Origin: Dehalococcoidia bacterium
GTDB lineage: Bacteria; Chloroflexota; Dehalococcoidia; SpSt-223
Length of the DNA: 64,000 nt
Assembly (NCBI GenBank): GCA_025054935.1
Contig: JANWZD010000002.1
Coordinates: 78,149-142,148, forward strand
Direction of reading: 5' to 3'
Below, one piece after another: positions 1-8,773 of this stretch. The notes beneath the pieces were generated by a model that saw only the letters and a list, made by a program, of their open reading frames with translations, was not told the origin of the DNA and did not search any database. The position numbers and the translations under genes are program-made. Each line of letters begins with the position of its first letter. The first letter of the stretch is position 1.

Positions 1-172
1 GCCGCGCGGGCTCCTTGGTCTCGCGCGCGATCAAGCGGCTTTTCTCGGGGTGCCTGACTTTCCGCTTGCCGGCATCGAGCGCTCGCTCTACGGCTGTTCC
101 CGCGAGGAGATTGTCGCCGCTGCTCTCGCCCTTGGACCGGTAATCCGGCGGGCGCTGAACGCCGAGGCATAG
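1..172 (+). CDS. C-terminal end of an unidentified protein (5' truncated)
   Basis: An open frame enters from the left edge (first full codon at position 2) and stops at TAG 170-172, giving about 56 residues. The visible part is Ala/Leu-rich with a probable terminal helix (IVAAALALGPVIRRALNAEA). Codon use with G or C in the third position resembles the other genes here, so I read it as the real end of a plus-strand gene, convergent with the AraC regulator downstream. No motif identifies the family. Confidence 0.5.
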   Translation, partial: PRGLLGLARDQAAFLGVPDFPLAGIERSLYGCSREEIVAAALALGPVIRRALNAEA

Positions 173-331
173 CGCTCCCGCAGCAGCGCCGAGGCGCTCC
201 CTCCGCTCAGGCTGGCATCCCCCCGCGCTGGCACGTCATGCTGCCCAAGCGGCGGGCTGTCGTCTCCGCTAAGGAGAAGCTGCCTGCGGTGAGTGCGGAG
301 GTTCTTGCCCGGCGATCGGATGATCTTTTGC

Positions 332-1222
332 TCAGCGGTGCGACCGCCGCCAACTGAGCGGGGTGACGCCGTGGATCCGGCGGAACTGCCGGATGAAGTA
401 CGTTGGGTCGGCGTAGCCGACACGCTCGCCGATCGTCGCGATGTCTTCGTCTGTTTCAACGAGCAAGCGGCGCGCTTCGATCATGCGGCGAGCGGTGATC
501 CATTCGAGCACCGTCCGCCCGGTTGCGTTTCGGATCGTGGTCGTCAGGTAGCCGGGCGTGCGGCCAACCGCGCGGGCAACGTCGACTAGCGAAATCGGCT
601 CGGCGAAATGATCGTTGATGTAATTGAGGACAGCCTCCACCACGGGGCGGCGCGGAGCGGCGTGGTTATCGAGAAGAGGAGAGACGAGCCGCGCTGCGTC
701 GATCAAGATGAGCTTGAGGAGCGCGTGGGCGGCCTCCCGGTAGCCTAGGCGCGGCAGCTCGAGTTCATGGGTGAGGCTTCGGAGGCGCGCTTCCCACCGC
801 GGACGGTCTTCCGGCGGGATGGAGAGGTAACTCAACTCAATGCCGGGCGGACGCGCGAAAGGCAGCAGAGCGGGGTTTTCGGGCCAGACGAGGGAATCAA
901 ACTCCAGCCGGCCGTCCCCAAGGGCGTCGGCAACAAAAAAGACAATCCAGCCCGCCGCCTGCTCTTCTTCGTAGCTATCGTGCACCTCGCCCGGAGCGAT
1001 GAGGAAGAGGTCGCCTGCTTGGGTCTCCCGCCGGACGGCGCCTGCCCGATGCCACCCGCCTCCCTGCTGGATGTAGACGAGCACAAAAAAGTCATGGACG
1101 TGGGGACCGAAATGGTCAAGCGGCCGCCCCTGCTCGAAGCGGGCGATGCCGAGTTGGGGCCGGTCCGGAGGCGGATAGACTGAGCGCGTGCGGTACGGCT
1201 TGGCAGGAACGTTGCGCAGCAT
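332..1222 (-). CDS. AraC-family transcriptional regulator
   Basis: A 296-residue AraC/XylS-type DNA-binding regulator. The N-terminal half is a cupin-like sensing domain, with HVHDFFVLVYI and GDLFLIAPGEVHDSY as the typical double-stranded beta-helix strands with conserved His. The C-terminal ~100 residues hold two helix-turn-helix motifs, ISLVDVARAVGRTPGYLT and IATIGERVGYADPTYFIRQF, and end in the family signature GVTPLSWRR. The ATG at 1222 is preferred because GAGG lies 4 nt upstream; the frame stays open to 1288 without a better site. It faces the divergent flavoprotein gene at 1341, which is a possible target, but no operator is evident. The effector is unknown; the cupin His pattern suggests a small organic ligand. 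Confidence 0.9.
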   Translation of the reverse strand: MLRNVPAKPYRTRSVYPPPDRPQLGIARFEQGRPLDHFGPHVHDFFVLVYIQQGGGWHRAGAVRRETQAGDLFLIAPGEVHDSYEEEQAAGWIVFFVADALGDGRLEFDSLVWPENPALLPFARPPGIELSYLSIPPEDRPRWEARLRSLTHELELPRLGYREAAHALLKLILIDAARLVSPLLDNHAAPRRPVVEAVLNYINDHFAEPISLVDVARAVGRTPGYLTTTIRNATGRTVLEWITARRMIEARRLLVETDEDIATIGERVGYADPTYFIRQFRRIHGVTPLSWRRSHR

Positions 1223-1340
1223 GCTGCCTCGCGCCGGTATCAGCCCTCCCCGCGCAATTCTACGCCAAATTTGCCCACCGCTTCGCAATTTCTGCGCCGA
1301 GCGCCGGCCGTGCTAGACTGCGCTCGCGGAGGAGACCCTC

Positions 1341-1898
1341 ATGGCAGACCGCCCCCCTTTGGACGCGGAGACGAAGGCGCGCGTCCGCGACGAGGCGATC
1401 GCGCTGATCGGCAGCCGCCGGATCGGCATTCTGGTCACGTATCCTCCGGGCGAGCCGTTCCCGCGGCTGAGAGCCATGGGTTTCGTTCACGACGGCTGGG
1501 TGTTCTACGTGTCAACGAGGCGCGGATGGCGGAAAGCAGCAGAGGTTGCCGCCAATCCTCATGTTAGTCTCCTCTTCTCTGACACGGCAAAACGCGCTGA
1601 CCATTTCATCCAGGTTGACTGCCGCGCCATCGAGGTGAGCGGCGGGGAGTTCGACCGCTGGCAGGAGAAGCGGTATCAGAAGGAGGGGGAGGCGCTCCGG
1701 CGTGCCACGGCGGGGATGACGCGTGACGACTGGGTCGGCTGGCGGCTCGAACCGCTCCGCGTGCGGATCAACGGACATATCAGCAGCGGACCATGGAGTG
1801 AAGCGCCCGTCGTCCTCTCCCGCCACGAACTCGGACTGCCGCCGCTCGGCAGGCCGCTCACGGGTCCAGCCGGCTCCGATGGAGAGCGGTCGGGATAA
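1341..1898 (+). CDS. Pyridoxamine 5'-phosphate oxidase-like flavoprotein
   Basis: A 185-residue protein of the split-barrel PNPOx-like superfamily, whose members bind FMN, F420 or heme. Family marks are [29 protein letters not shown] split over strands 1-2, then [28 protein letters not shown] (here in two blocks), the usual 'strand, K-x-x-x-l-x-x-NP-x-v-s-l-l' arrangement. It lacks the C-terminal region of true PdxH, so the substrate cannot be named. GGAGGAG stands just before the ATG, and TAGACT (1314-1319) could be the -10 box. The last 41 nt overlap the end of the convergent sugar-dehydrogenase-like gene, and the tail after about residue 150 is low in family similarity. Confidence 0.85.
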   Translation: MADRPPLDAETKARVRDEAIALIGSRRIGILVTYPPGEPFPRLRAMGFVHDGWVFYVSTRRGWRKAAEVAANPHVSLLFSDTAKRADHFIQVDCRAIEVSGGEFDRWQEKRYQKEGEALRRATAGMTRDDWVGWRLEPLRVRINGHISSGPWSEAPVVLSRHELGLPPLGRPLTGPAGSDGERSG

Positions 1899-4800
1899 CG
1901 AGGAGCCGCTCGGCGAGCCGACCGGGCGGCTCCGGCAGCGCGAAGTTGACTGGCGGCTCAAGACCGACGTCGACGGCGGGGACAGCGCGCGGCGCTGGCT
2001 TCGAGTCGTTGAACTCAACCTCCTCGCTCTGCGCGGTTGTTCCTCCTCGGCCCACCGCTAGCTGCAGGGCGTAGGTCGTGTCGGTGAACGCCTCGACCTC
2101 AACCTGATAGGTCCCGGCGATGCTGGCGACGATCCGTCCCTCCTCGACGGCGGTGCCGTTGGCGTTGCGGACGAGGACGCGCCGGCCACGAGGATCCCAG
2201 AGGTACAGGTCGGCGTCGCCACTTGCGGGGGTGAGGCGGACTGAGAGCGTCTCGCCGACTTGGAGCGGTTGGCGGAACACCCGCACCTGGCCGCTGGCGA
2301 GTGTATCGGTCGGCGGGAGGTGGTTGAACTGCACGGCGGCGGGCCGGGTGGAAACATTGCCGACCGCATCGGCGAGGAAGACTTGAATCGTCCGCGCTCC
2401 TGCGGCCGGGGTGAGCGTGAATGTCAGAGTTGGGCGGTAAGAGAGCCACGGCGTCGTCTGCACCGGGACCCATGCTCCGTTGACGACACTGAGTGTCCGC
2501 TCGACGACCATCACCCAAGCGAGACCGCTTCCGCCGGCCGGGTCGTAGCCGGTCACGTCCAGCCGAGCAGTCCGGTCGGTCGTTGCGATGGCGCCACCGT
2601 TCACCGTGACGCTGCTGGCCACCGGCGGCCGCGTATCGCCGCCGGCACCGAGGACGGTGAAGGTGCGGGTGGCGTGGTTGTTGGCTGCGGAAAGGTCGGG
2701 AACGAGCCCGTCGGGATCAAGCTCGACTGTCACCGAGATCGGGCCGGTGCTCGGCCCGACGGCCCAGGTCGTCGAGACCGTAGCGCTCTTCGCCCGCGCC
2801 TCGAAAGTCGCGATCAGGTCGGCAATGACAGCGCCGCCGGCACCCGGCGCACCGCGGGTGAACCGCACCGGCAAAGCGACCGCGCCTCCCTCGTTCGGCC
2901 GCCGAACGGTGACGCCGAGCTCAACTTCGGTATTGGCGTAGATGCGGGCCGGCGAGGTCCACAGGTCGACGGTTTCAACGAAGAAGTCGTCTTGGACGGG
3001 CGCGACGGCGACGTAGGCATTCTCAACGGTGAGTAGCGGCGCTCCCGGGGTCGAGAGAACGAGGTCGTAAAAGCCGGGCGCAATGTTCGCCGGGACCGTC
3101 CCCAGCAGCCGCGTCGTGCCCGAAACGCGGAGCGCGCTCAACGCGACCGTCGCGCCGCTTTTGGCATGGAGGAGCACGGCGGCGGTCGAGGCGGAGAAGC
3201 CGGTCCCTTCGATCACGACCTCGACCGGTTCGGTCGTCACCCCTTGCGTTGGCCGAATGCGCGTGAATGTCGGCGCAACGGGCGTCCGGGTCGGCGTTGC
3301 TGTTCGGGTCGGCGTGCCGCCGCTCGGCGACGGCGTGCTGGTCGGCGTTGCGCTCGGCGTCGGGGTCCGTGTCGCTGTGGCGCTGGTCGGGGTTGAGGAC
3401 GGCGTCGCGGTGGCCGAGGGGACCGCGCTCGGTGTCGGCGTGCTGGTCGGGATGGCAGTTGGTGTTGGCGTGCTCGTCGAGGTGGCGGTTGGCGTCGGCG
3501 TTCTCGTCGGGGTGGCGGTTGGTGTCGGCGTGCTCGTCGGGGTGGCGGTCGGTGTCGGCGTTCTCGTCGGGGTAGCGGTCGGGGTCGGCGCGAGATACGT
3601 CGCCGTAATCGTGACCGGCGATGCGCCCACGAACACATCGTGGGTGGCGGCGTTGCCATTCGACCACGAACTGAAGGTGTAGGTCACTCCCCCGACGTTC
3701 GCGCTCGCCGGCGCAATGACCGAGGTGAGGGAGTTGACGATGACGGTTCGCGTAAACGGCGTCACGCTCGTCACGCCGGCGACCGACATCGCGATCCCCG
3801 GGGGCGACGACTCGATCGCCAGGGTGGTGGTGAGCGGAAAGAGCGTCACGAGTTCGGTGTGCTGCAAGCCGCCCGAGTCGGTCGCGGTCAGCCGAATGTC
3901 GAGCGAGGTTGGGTAGTCGTGGTTCGGCAACGCCACTTGGCCGCTCGCGCCGGTGAACGAGCCGAGCAGATGGGCGTGGCAGTCCTCGTGAACGGGACAA
4001 TGGTTCAGCACGATGGTCCACCGAAGAGCAGATGGCGGAAGCGTGCCGTCTTGGGCATCGGTTGCGGTGCCGCTGAAGGAGATCGTGTCGCCGACCCGCC
4101 AGCGAGTAGAAGAGCTGGGGGAGACGATGGCGGCAAGCGGCGGGGTATTGCCGGCGGCGATCGCAATCGGGGCGCTGATCGCCGAGAGGCCGCTCGGGTT
4201 GGTCACCCGAAGCCGCGCCGTGTAGTTCCCCACGGCCGTATAGGTGTAGGTCGTGGTGATGCCGACGCCGTCGTCATACTGTCCGTCGTTGTCAAGGTCC
4301 CACTCATAGGTCAGCTGATTGGAGGCGTAATAGGGGTCGGTCGAGCCCGCCCCACTGAAGGTGACCGTGAGCGGCGCAGGGCCGTTCGTGGGCGTAGCGA
4401 TCGCGACCGCCGAGGGTGCGCCCGGCACAAAGCGGACCCGGTGGATAGCGCCATACTGGCCGCAGCGGTCTTGGTTGCAGCCGATGTCGAGGTAGTAGAG
4501 GTAGCCGTCTGGCCCGATCTTCAGCGAGACGGGCGACGGGGCGCGGCCGACGAAGCGGGAGACCTTGGTGGGGTCGGGCAGCCCATTCGTCGCTTTCATC
4601 ACCCAAATGCACTGGCGCGCGTAATCGGCAAAGAAGAGGGCGTTGGCGAAGTCGGGCGGATAGGGCGTGGTCGCGCCGGCGAAGGCGAGGCCGGTGATTG
4701 CGGAGCCCGGGCCGGGAAGCGTTGGCGGGCAGTTGTCCCCATCGACGACGTGGGCGTGGTGGTTGTAGCTGAAATACGGCGGAACGGCGATGCCGGCCGC

Positions 4801-6003
4801 ATAGAGCGTGGAGCAGATCGTGAACCCGATCATCGACCAGCCATCGGTCGGCGCCGCGCCTTCGTAGCATGGCCAGCCGAAGTTCCAGCGCGGCGTGACG
4901 ACAGGCGAGGTGAGGGCAGGCGCAGTCGGGGTGATGATCCGGTTGATCTCTTCCCAGGTGCCCCAGCCGACATCGCCGACCCACAGCTCCGATGTGCCCG
5001 GCCGGAAGGTCATGCGGAGCGGCTGCCGAAAGCCGTAGGCGATGACCCGGCTGGTATTCGCGAACGGATTGGCTGGGTCGTAGAGCGGGTTGCCGGGCAC
5101 GCCGGCGCCGCTATTTGGATCGATCCGGATGACGGTCCCGCCCAACCCGAGGGGATCGCCGGGGGTCCAAGCATCTTGAGCGCGCAGCGCGCCGCCTTCG
5201 GCGGTCGGCGGGGTCATCTCGCCCCCTACGCCGCCGGGGGGGTCGCCGCAGGGATTGCGCGGCTGGCCGCTTGCGGGCGAGGCGCCGTACTGGCCGTAGT
5301 CGATGGTCAGGTAGCCTGCGCCATCGCCGCCGCTGACGTAGAGCATGCCGTCTGGACCGAAGAGCACGGTGCCGACGCTGTGCGTGCCGAACTGCGTGCA
5401 CCAGTCGGTGATCAGGTCCACTTTGTTCACCAACTGCGGATAGGTCGAGAGCTGAGTGGCAGTAAAACGGGCAAGCTTGCCGAGGACAGTGCATCCCGGC
5501 TCTTCGGGCACGCCAGGGGGCCAGGGGCACGTGAAATCGGGCCAGAGGGGCACCGTCGTCGTGAACGGCGCGGAGTTGTAGGTGTAGAGCAGGTAGACGT
5601 AGGGCGTGGTGGGGAAGTTCGGATGGAGCGCAAGAGAGAGGAGGCCGCGATCCTCCTGGTCGTGCACCTCGGCGCTGATGTCGAGAGCGTAGGCGAAGCT
5701 GGACGAATTGATGGACGGAAACGCCTTGACGATCCCCCACTTCTCGGAAACCCAGACGGAGCCGTCGTTGCCGAAGGCGAAATCGGTCGGGAAGTACAGG
5801 TTGTCGATCACGATCTCATCGACAAAGCCGGGGGGGACGAGCGGCGACGCGGGAGGGGGCGCGACAGCCTGCGTGCGCAGCGGCACGCTGGGGGCGGCGA
5901 CGGCGGCAGGGGGAGCGCCACGAGGAAAGAGACCAGCGACCAGCACGGCGCCGAGCGTCAGCAGCCGGAGTGCAGTATCGAGAGCGCGTCGTCGAAAACT
6001 CAT
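1858..6003 (-). CDS. Secreted multidomain glucose/sorbosone dehydrogenase-like protein
   Basis: A 1381-residue secreted protein. It starts at ATG 6003 with a clear signal peptide (basic MSFRRRALD, then a Leu/Ala/Val core). Residues ~60-525 form a PQQ-dependent sugar dehydrogenase-type beta-propeller (GSDH): [53 protein letters not shown] and NFGWPCYEG. Then follow a PKD domain (~529-620, [14 protein letters not shown]), further Ig-like and repeat domains (to ~795), a Thr/Pro decapeptide linker (~802-905), an IPT/TIG-like domain, a CARDB-like domain (~1005-1100), another Ig-like domain and a C-terminal PPC domain (~1235-1330, [17 protein letters not shown]). Such proteins oxidise or bind sugars outside the cell; quinone dependence is inferred. 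The frame is open to 6207, but the signal peptide fixes the start. The 3' end overlaps the PNPOx-like gene by 41 nt. Confidence 0.88.
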   Translation of the reverse strand: MSFRRRALDTALRLLTLGAVLVAGLFPRGAPPAAVAAPSVPLRTQAVAPPPASPLVPPGFVDEIVIDNLYFPTDFAFGNDGSVWVSEKWGIVKAFPSINSSSFAYALDISAEVHDQEDRGLLSLALHPNFPTTPYVYLLYTYNSAPFTTTVPLWPDFTCPWPPGVPEEPGCTVLGKLARFTATQLSTYPQLVNKVDLITDWCTQFGTHSVGTVLFGPDGMLYVSGGDGAGYLTIDYGQYGASPASGQPRNPCGDPPGGVGGEMTPPTAEGGALRAQDAWTPGDPLGLGGTVIRIDPNSGAGVPGNPLYDPANPFANTSRVIAYGFRQPLRMTFRPGTSELWVGDVGWGTWEEINRIITPTAPALTSPVVTPRWNFGWPCYEGAAPTDGWSMIGFTICSTLYAAGIAVPPYFSYNHHAHVVDGDNCPPTLPGPGSAITGLAFAGATTPYPPDFANALFFADYARQCIWVMKATNGLPDPTKVSRFVGRAPSPVSLKIGPDGYLYYLDIGCNQDRCGQYGAIHRVRFVPGAPSAVAIATPTNGPAPLTVTFSGAGSTDPYYASNQLTYEWDLDNDGQYDDGVGITTTYTYTAVGNYTARLRVTNPSGLSAISAPIAIAAGNTPPLAAIVSPSSSTRWRVGDTISFSGTATDAQDGTLPPSALRWTIVLNHCPVHEDCHAHLLGSFTGASGQVALPNHDYPTSLDIRLTATDSGGLQHTELVTLFPLTTTLAIESSPPGIAMSVAGVTSVTPFTRTVIVNSLTSVIAPASANVGGVTYTFSSWSNGNAATHDVFVGASPVTITATYLAPTPTATPTRTPTPTATPTSTPTPTATPTRTPTPTATSTSTPTPTAIPTSTPTPSAVPSATATPSSTPTSATATRTPTPSATPTSTPSPSGGTPTRTATPTRTPVAPTFTRIRPTQGVTTEPVEVVIEGTGFSASTAAVLLHAKSGATVALSALRVSGTTRLLGTVPANIAPGFYDLVLSTPGAPLLTVENAYVAVAPVQDDFFVETVDLWTSPARIYANTEVELGVTVRRPNEGGAVALPVRFTRGAPGAGGAVIADLIATFEARAKSATVSTTWAVGPSTGPISVTVELDPDGLVPDLSAANNHATRTFTVLGAGGDTRPPVASSVTVNGGAIATTDRTARLDVTGYDPAGGSGLAWVMVVERTLSVVNGAWVPVQTTPWLSYRPTLTFTLTPAAGARTIQVFLADAVGNVSTRPAAVQFNHLPPTDTLASGQVRVFRQPLQVGETLSVRLTPASGDADLYLWDPRGRRVLVRNANGTAVEEGRIVASIAGTYQVEVEAFTDTTYALQLAVGRGGTTAQSEEVEFNDSKPAPRAVPAVDVGLEPPVNFALPEPPGRLAERLLVIPTALHRSRLDP
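3440..3589 (-). repeat. 30-bp tandem repeat coding a Thr/Pro decapeptide linker
   Basis: About five imperfect 30-bp units in the coding strand of the sugar-dehydrogenase-like gene encode the decapeptide TPTPTATPT(R/S). Less regular units continue to about 3290. The repeat is a flexible extracellular spacer between domains. On the opposite strand it reads as [10 protein letters not shown], which creates a long false ORF. Confidence 0.85.
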
Positions 6004-6394
6004 CAGGATCCAATCGGCAGATGTCGCTCTCGCCGCGACGGTGCCGCGGTTCGATCCTACCGAGGTATCGTGAGGAACACATCCTCCATTTTGCTGTTGA
6101 GCGATCGTCCCTTTGGCGTAGGGAACCAAACGGCTCGTGAACAACGCCCTCTCTTCGCGCAGCGATGCTCTCGCTCGCGCAAAAGAGCACCAAAGTAAAG
6201 ACAGCATCGCGTTTGCCCCGAAACCGCGAGACGGCGCAGCCGCCGCAACATCCGGCGGGACGTGAGGCGTGGCGCGTCCCGCAGCTGAGAGAAGATTGGA
6301 GCCGAAGCGGCAATGTCAGTATTGACATTTTTGGCCGAGTGTGCTTCACTATGGGGCAGGACTGGCCCGTATTCGATGTGCTGGAGGAGGAGCG
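6004..6394. other. Divergent intergenic region (391 nt)
   Basis: This lies between the divergent sugar-dehydrogenase-like gene (minus) and the ABM-Rieske operon (plus). It holds the ATGT-N8-ACAT operator and the promoter described next. The left two thirds show no convincing gene; short frames there lack ribosome binding sites and family similarity. Confidence 0.6.
6312..6350 (+). promoter_or_regulatory. Promoter of the ABM-Rieske operon with PadR-type operator
   Basis: AATGTCA-GTAT-TGACATT (6312-6329) is a perfect 7-4-7 inverted repeat. It contains ATGT (6313-6316), eight bases, then ACAT (6325-6328), the published PadR-family pattern ATGT-N8-ACAT. The right arm overlaps a consensus -35 box TTGACA (6322-6327). 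A weak -10 (TTCACT, 6345-6350) follows after 17 nt. A repressor bound here would block RNA polymerase. The only PadR gene in the window lies four genes downstream at 7789, so control of this operon by that PadR is the natural inference. Confidence 0.7.
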
Positions 6395-7081
6395 ATGTAC
6401 GCTGTCACCAACCATCTCTTCCCGAAAGAGGAGTTCTTCGACCGGCTGATCTCGGGGTTCGCCTCTGACCGCGGCCCGGCGATCACCGACAAGTGGAACG
6501 CGACCCGCTTTGAGCTGCGCGGCCCGCTTTCGGGCAACGAGTTCATCAGCACCTCGGTGTGGGAGAGCGCGGACGCGTTCGACGCATGGCGCAACAGCCA
6601 GGACATTCAGGTCTCGCACTCCAATGTCAATTACGAGATGTACTCCCGTCGGGCGATGCTCTCCTTCCACGACGTGCTGATGAATGCCGAGCCGGGTCGG
6701 GCGCCGGTGGCAGGCAAGCCGGCGCGCTATCGCCGGATTGGGGTCGGCGCGTTTGAGTCGCTGATCTACTTCTCGCCGAAGCCGGAGCATGCCGAGGACG
6801 TTATCAAGGCGCTTGAGGCGGAGGGCGCGCCGACGGCGCCGGGCCTGCTCTGGTGGGAAGTGTGGAAGGATGTCAAGGGCAACCGCTGGTGGAATATCAC
6901 CTACTGGGAGAGCCGCGAGGCCTACGAAGCGGCAAAGGCCGCGGGTGTGCCCCAGCTGTCGCTGCCGGGCGATCCCAACTGGTATGAGGGGCAGCCGGAG
7001 GAGGCGCTCTACATCATGGAACTGGAGCGGCTTCCGGGGTTCACCAAGACCGAGCGCCGTGAGGTGGTCGCGCGTGCCTAA
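6395..7081 (+). CDS. Tandem ABM-domain (antibiotic biosynthesis monooxygenase-like) protein
   Basis: A 228-residue protein made of two dimeric alpha/beta-barrel (ABM-like) halves. In the first, NEFISTSVWESADAFDAWRN is the typical 'strand, W-x-s-x-e-a-f-x-x-W' pattern. In the second, ESLIYFSPKPEHAEDVIKAL and WWNITYWESREAYEAA repeat it. Single ABM domains act as dimers in heme degradation, quinone monooxygenation or small-molecule binding; a fused pair could form one complete barrel dimer. The ATG is preceded by GGAGGAGGA. It is the first gene of an operon with a Rieske ferredoxin (8-nt overlap) and a small protein, so an oxygenase role supplied with electrons by the Rieske protein is plausible but unproven. 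Confidence 0.8.
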   Translation: MYAVTNHLFPKEEFFDRLISGFASDRGPAITDKWNATRFELRGPLSGNEFISTSVWESADAFDAWRNSQDIQVSHSNVNYEMYSRRAMLSFHDVLMNAEPGRAPVAGKPARYRRIGVGAFESLIYFSPKPEHAEDVIKALEAEGAPTAPGLLWWEVWKDVKGNRWWNITYWESREAYEAAKAAGVPQLSLPGDPNWYEGQPEEALYIMELERLPGFTKTERREVVARA

Positions 7082-7406
7082 CTTTATCCCGGTGGCGAAC
7101 GCTGCCGACCTGAAGGACGGTGACATCATCATCGCCACGGTCGGCAGCGCCTCGGTCGTGATCACGCGTGTCGAGGGCGAGCTCTACGCCCTCGACAACG
7201 TCTGCAGCCACGATCAGTCGCCGTTTGATGAAGCGACGGTCGAGGGGTATGAGCTATGCTGTCCGCGGCACGAAGGCCGGTTTGATGTCCGCTCCGGCAA
7301 GGCGACCCGCTTTCCTGCCGTCTGGCCGATCAGTCGCTGGCCGGTCAAGGAAGAGGCGGGGCGCATCTGGGTCGGTGACACGCCGCTGAACTCAGGAGCA
7401 GGCTGA
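7074..7406 (+). CDS. Rieske [2Fe-2S] ferredoxin
   Basis: A 110-residue Rieske protein of the oxygenase-ferredoxin type. It has both ligand boxes, CSHDQ and CPRHEG, 17-18 residues apart, giving the Cys/His pairs that hold the 2Fe-2S cluster. There is no signal peptide, membrane helix or oxygenase domain, so it is a soluble electron carrier, as in aromatic-ring dioxygenase or nitrite-reductase small-subunit families. The GTG at 7074 overlaps the end of the ABM gene by 8 nt, and GAGG lies 9 nt upstream. No ferredoxin reductase is encoded nearby. Confidence 0.9.
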   Translation: MPNFIPVANAADLKDGDIIIATVGSASVVITRVEGELYALDNVCSHDQSPFDEATVEGYELCCPRHEGRFDVRSGKATRFPAVWPISRWPVKEEAGRIWVGDTPLNSGAG

Positions 7407-7747
7407 TGGCATCTCGTCAGCAGGAAGCAGAAGAGACGTTTCGCACGCACCCGAACGTCGCCGTGCGCGAAGAGGTGCTGCGCTGGTTCACCGCACCGCC
7501 TGATCAAGCGCCAGATCGCGAGCGCATCCCAGTCGAGTTGCTCGCCGAGTCGGCGACGAACGAGTCGAACTGGACATTTCGTCCCAAGATCATCCGCGCT
7601 ATGGGCAGGGCGGCAATCGATAACCCGAACGACCGCGCTGCCCTTATTGCAGCGCTGGAGGGGCTCGTGAACGACCGCACCGTCCTCGAGCGTGACCGCG
7701 CGGTCGTCCTTGAGGTGCTGGACGAGGTGCGGCGGGCGGTGGGTTAA
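7406..7747 (+). CDS. Small conserved-looking protein of the ABM-Rieske operon
   Basis: A 113-residue, charged, mostly helical cytoplasmic protein with no motif I recognise. Its ATG shares one base with the stop of the Rieske gene (TGATG), a sign of translational coupling. Codon use matches its neighbours. The segment from about residue 60 (IIRAMGRAAIDNPNDRAALI) has a helical-repeat feel, but not enough to call HEAT repeats. The position suggests a partner or maturation factor for the ABM/Rieske pair. Confidence 0.75.
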   Translation: MASRQQEAEETFRTHPNVAVREEVLRWFTAPPDQAPDRERIPVELLAESATNESNWTFRPKIIRAMGRAAIDNPNDRAALIAALEGLVNDRTVLERDRAVVLEVLDEVRRAVG

Positions 7748-7775
7748 CCGCACCAAATGGTGGGGCGGCCTCGTG

Positions 7776-7781
7776 TACACT
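7776..7781 (+). promoter_or_regulatory. -10 box for a leaderless padR mRNA
   Basis: TACACT ends 7 nt before the ATG of the PadR gene, so transcription would start at or next to the start codon. There is no Shine-Dalgarno sequence. The box lies inside the palindrome GTGTACAC (7773-7780 region), a possible site for autoregulation. Confidence 0.55.
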
Positions 7782-7788
7782 TGGGACT

Positions 7789-8355
7789 ATGAACAGCGGG
7801 GCTCGCCATCGCCAATTGATGATCTTAGGCATGCTTCAGTACCGCCCGATGTACGGGCATCAGATCAAGGAGGCGATCGATCAGCACATGATGGTCGTCT
7901 CGGACCTGAAGCGCGCCAACCTGTACTACCTCCTTGAGCAGCTGACCAGCCGCGGCTATCTCGAAGTGCGGACCGAAACATTGGAGGGCGCGACTGGCCC
8001 GGTCGAGCGCGAGATTTACTATCTCACGCCCGCCGGGCGCGCCTATTTCGATGAATTGCTGCGCGAGGTGCTGTCGTCGTTTGAGTCGCTGCGCCAGCCG
8101 GTCGACGTTGCGATGTTCTTTCTGCCGCACCTTCCCCGCGATCAAGCGATTGCGCTCCTCGCCGACCGGCGGGCCAAGGTCGAGGCGAGTTTCGCCGAAG
8201 TGCGCGAGCAACTCGCTACGAGCCCCCACAAGGGCGAGTGGCACGAGCTCACCGCCGACCATCTGATTTCCCTCTACCAGCTCGAGCTCGACTGGCTCGA
8301 CCGCGCGATCGCGAAGCTCGAAGCGAGCAGCGAACTGCAGCCGACGACACCCTAG
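7789..8355 (+). CDS. PadR-family transcriptional regulator
   Basis: A 188-residue winged-helix repressor of the PadR family. The N-terminal domain has the family core: LMILGMLQYRPMYGHQIKEAI, LKRANLYYLLEQLTSRGYLE and REIYYLTPAGRAYFDELL (shown here as separate blocks). A long C-terminal helical region (~100-185) provides dimerisation, as in the longer PadR subfamily. Known members sense phenolic acids or drugs and release their operators on binding. The gene follows the ABM-Rieske operon by 41 nt on the same strand, and that operon carries a perfect ATGT-N8-ACAT site. The ATG has no Shine-Dalgarno but follows a -10 box by 7 nt. Confidence 0.92.
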   Translation: MNSGARHRQLMILGMLQYRPMYGHQIKEAIDQHMMVVSDLKRANLYYLLEQLTSRGYLEVRTETLEGATGPVEREIYYLTPAGRAYFDELLREVLSSFESLRQPVDVAMFFLPHLPRDQAIALLADRRAKVEASFAEVREQLATSPHKGEWHELTADHLISLYQLELDWLDRAIAKLEASSELQPTTP

Positions 8356-8773
8356 GGCGCAGCAATCGGGGAAGATACACGGCGGTGAGGGCGGCACATC
8401 GTCGCCGTACCGCGCGGGTCCCGTCGGCGGCTGACGGGTGATCCCGGCAGGAGGGAATGGGGCGGCCTCCTTCCGCTCGTCGGGCGTCACGGCGATACGT
8501 TCGTCGTCGGCCGGAGGAGGGTCTCTCCGAGCGTCGTTGCAGAAGGCGCTGTTCGCCTGTCCCACAGGTCCGCGAGGCGGCATTCCGTCGGCATCGAGGA
8601 GGGCGCGGAGCGGCAGGCCGTTGTCGTTGTTGTCCCCGCCCGAGGCGGCGATCGCGACCGCTCAGCACGGCGCGCCGCCGTCGAGCGCGCCGCGCCGGCT
8701 GTTTCGGCCGGGTGCTGCCGTCACTGCCGCGGACTGCTGCCGGCAACGTGGACAGGCGACGGCGCGTTGACGA
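8356..8773. other. 418-nt convergent intergenic stretch
   Basis: This lies between the ends of the PadR gene and the cupredoxin gene. Frames are open on both strands because of the high GC, but none has a ribosome binding site or any recognisable protein pattern. I see no repeat or strong terminator. Confidence 0.5.

Noticed and set aside
3290-3597. CRISPR array
   Set aside because: The repeats are contiguous 30-bp coding units without spacers and in frame with a protein linker.
3083-3682. Plus-strand frame rich in [10 protein letters not shown]
   Set aside because: It is the antisense of the Thr/Pro repeat linker of the secreted dehydrogenase-like gene; no ribosome binding site and repeat-driven.
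3640-6198. 852-codon plus-strand open frame
   Set aside because: Antisense to the beta-propeller domain; Arg/Gly-rich with no family pattern, while the minus strand has clear motifs.
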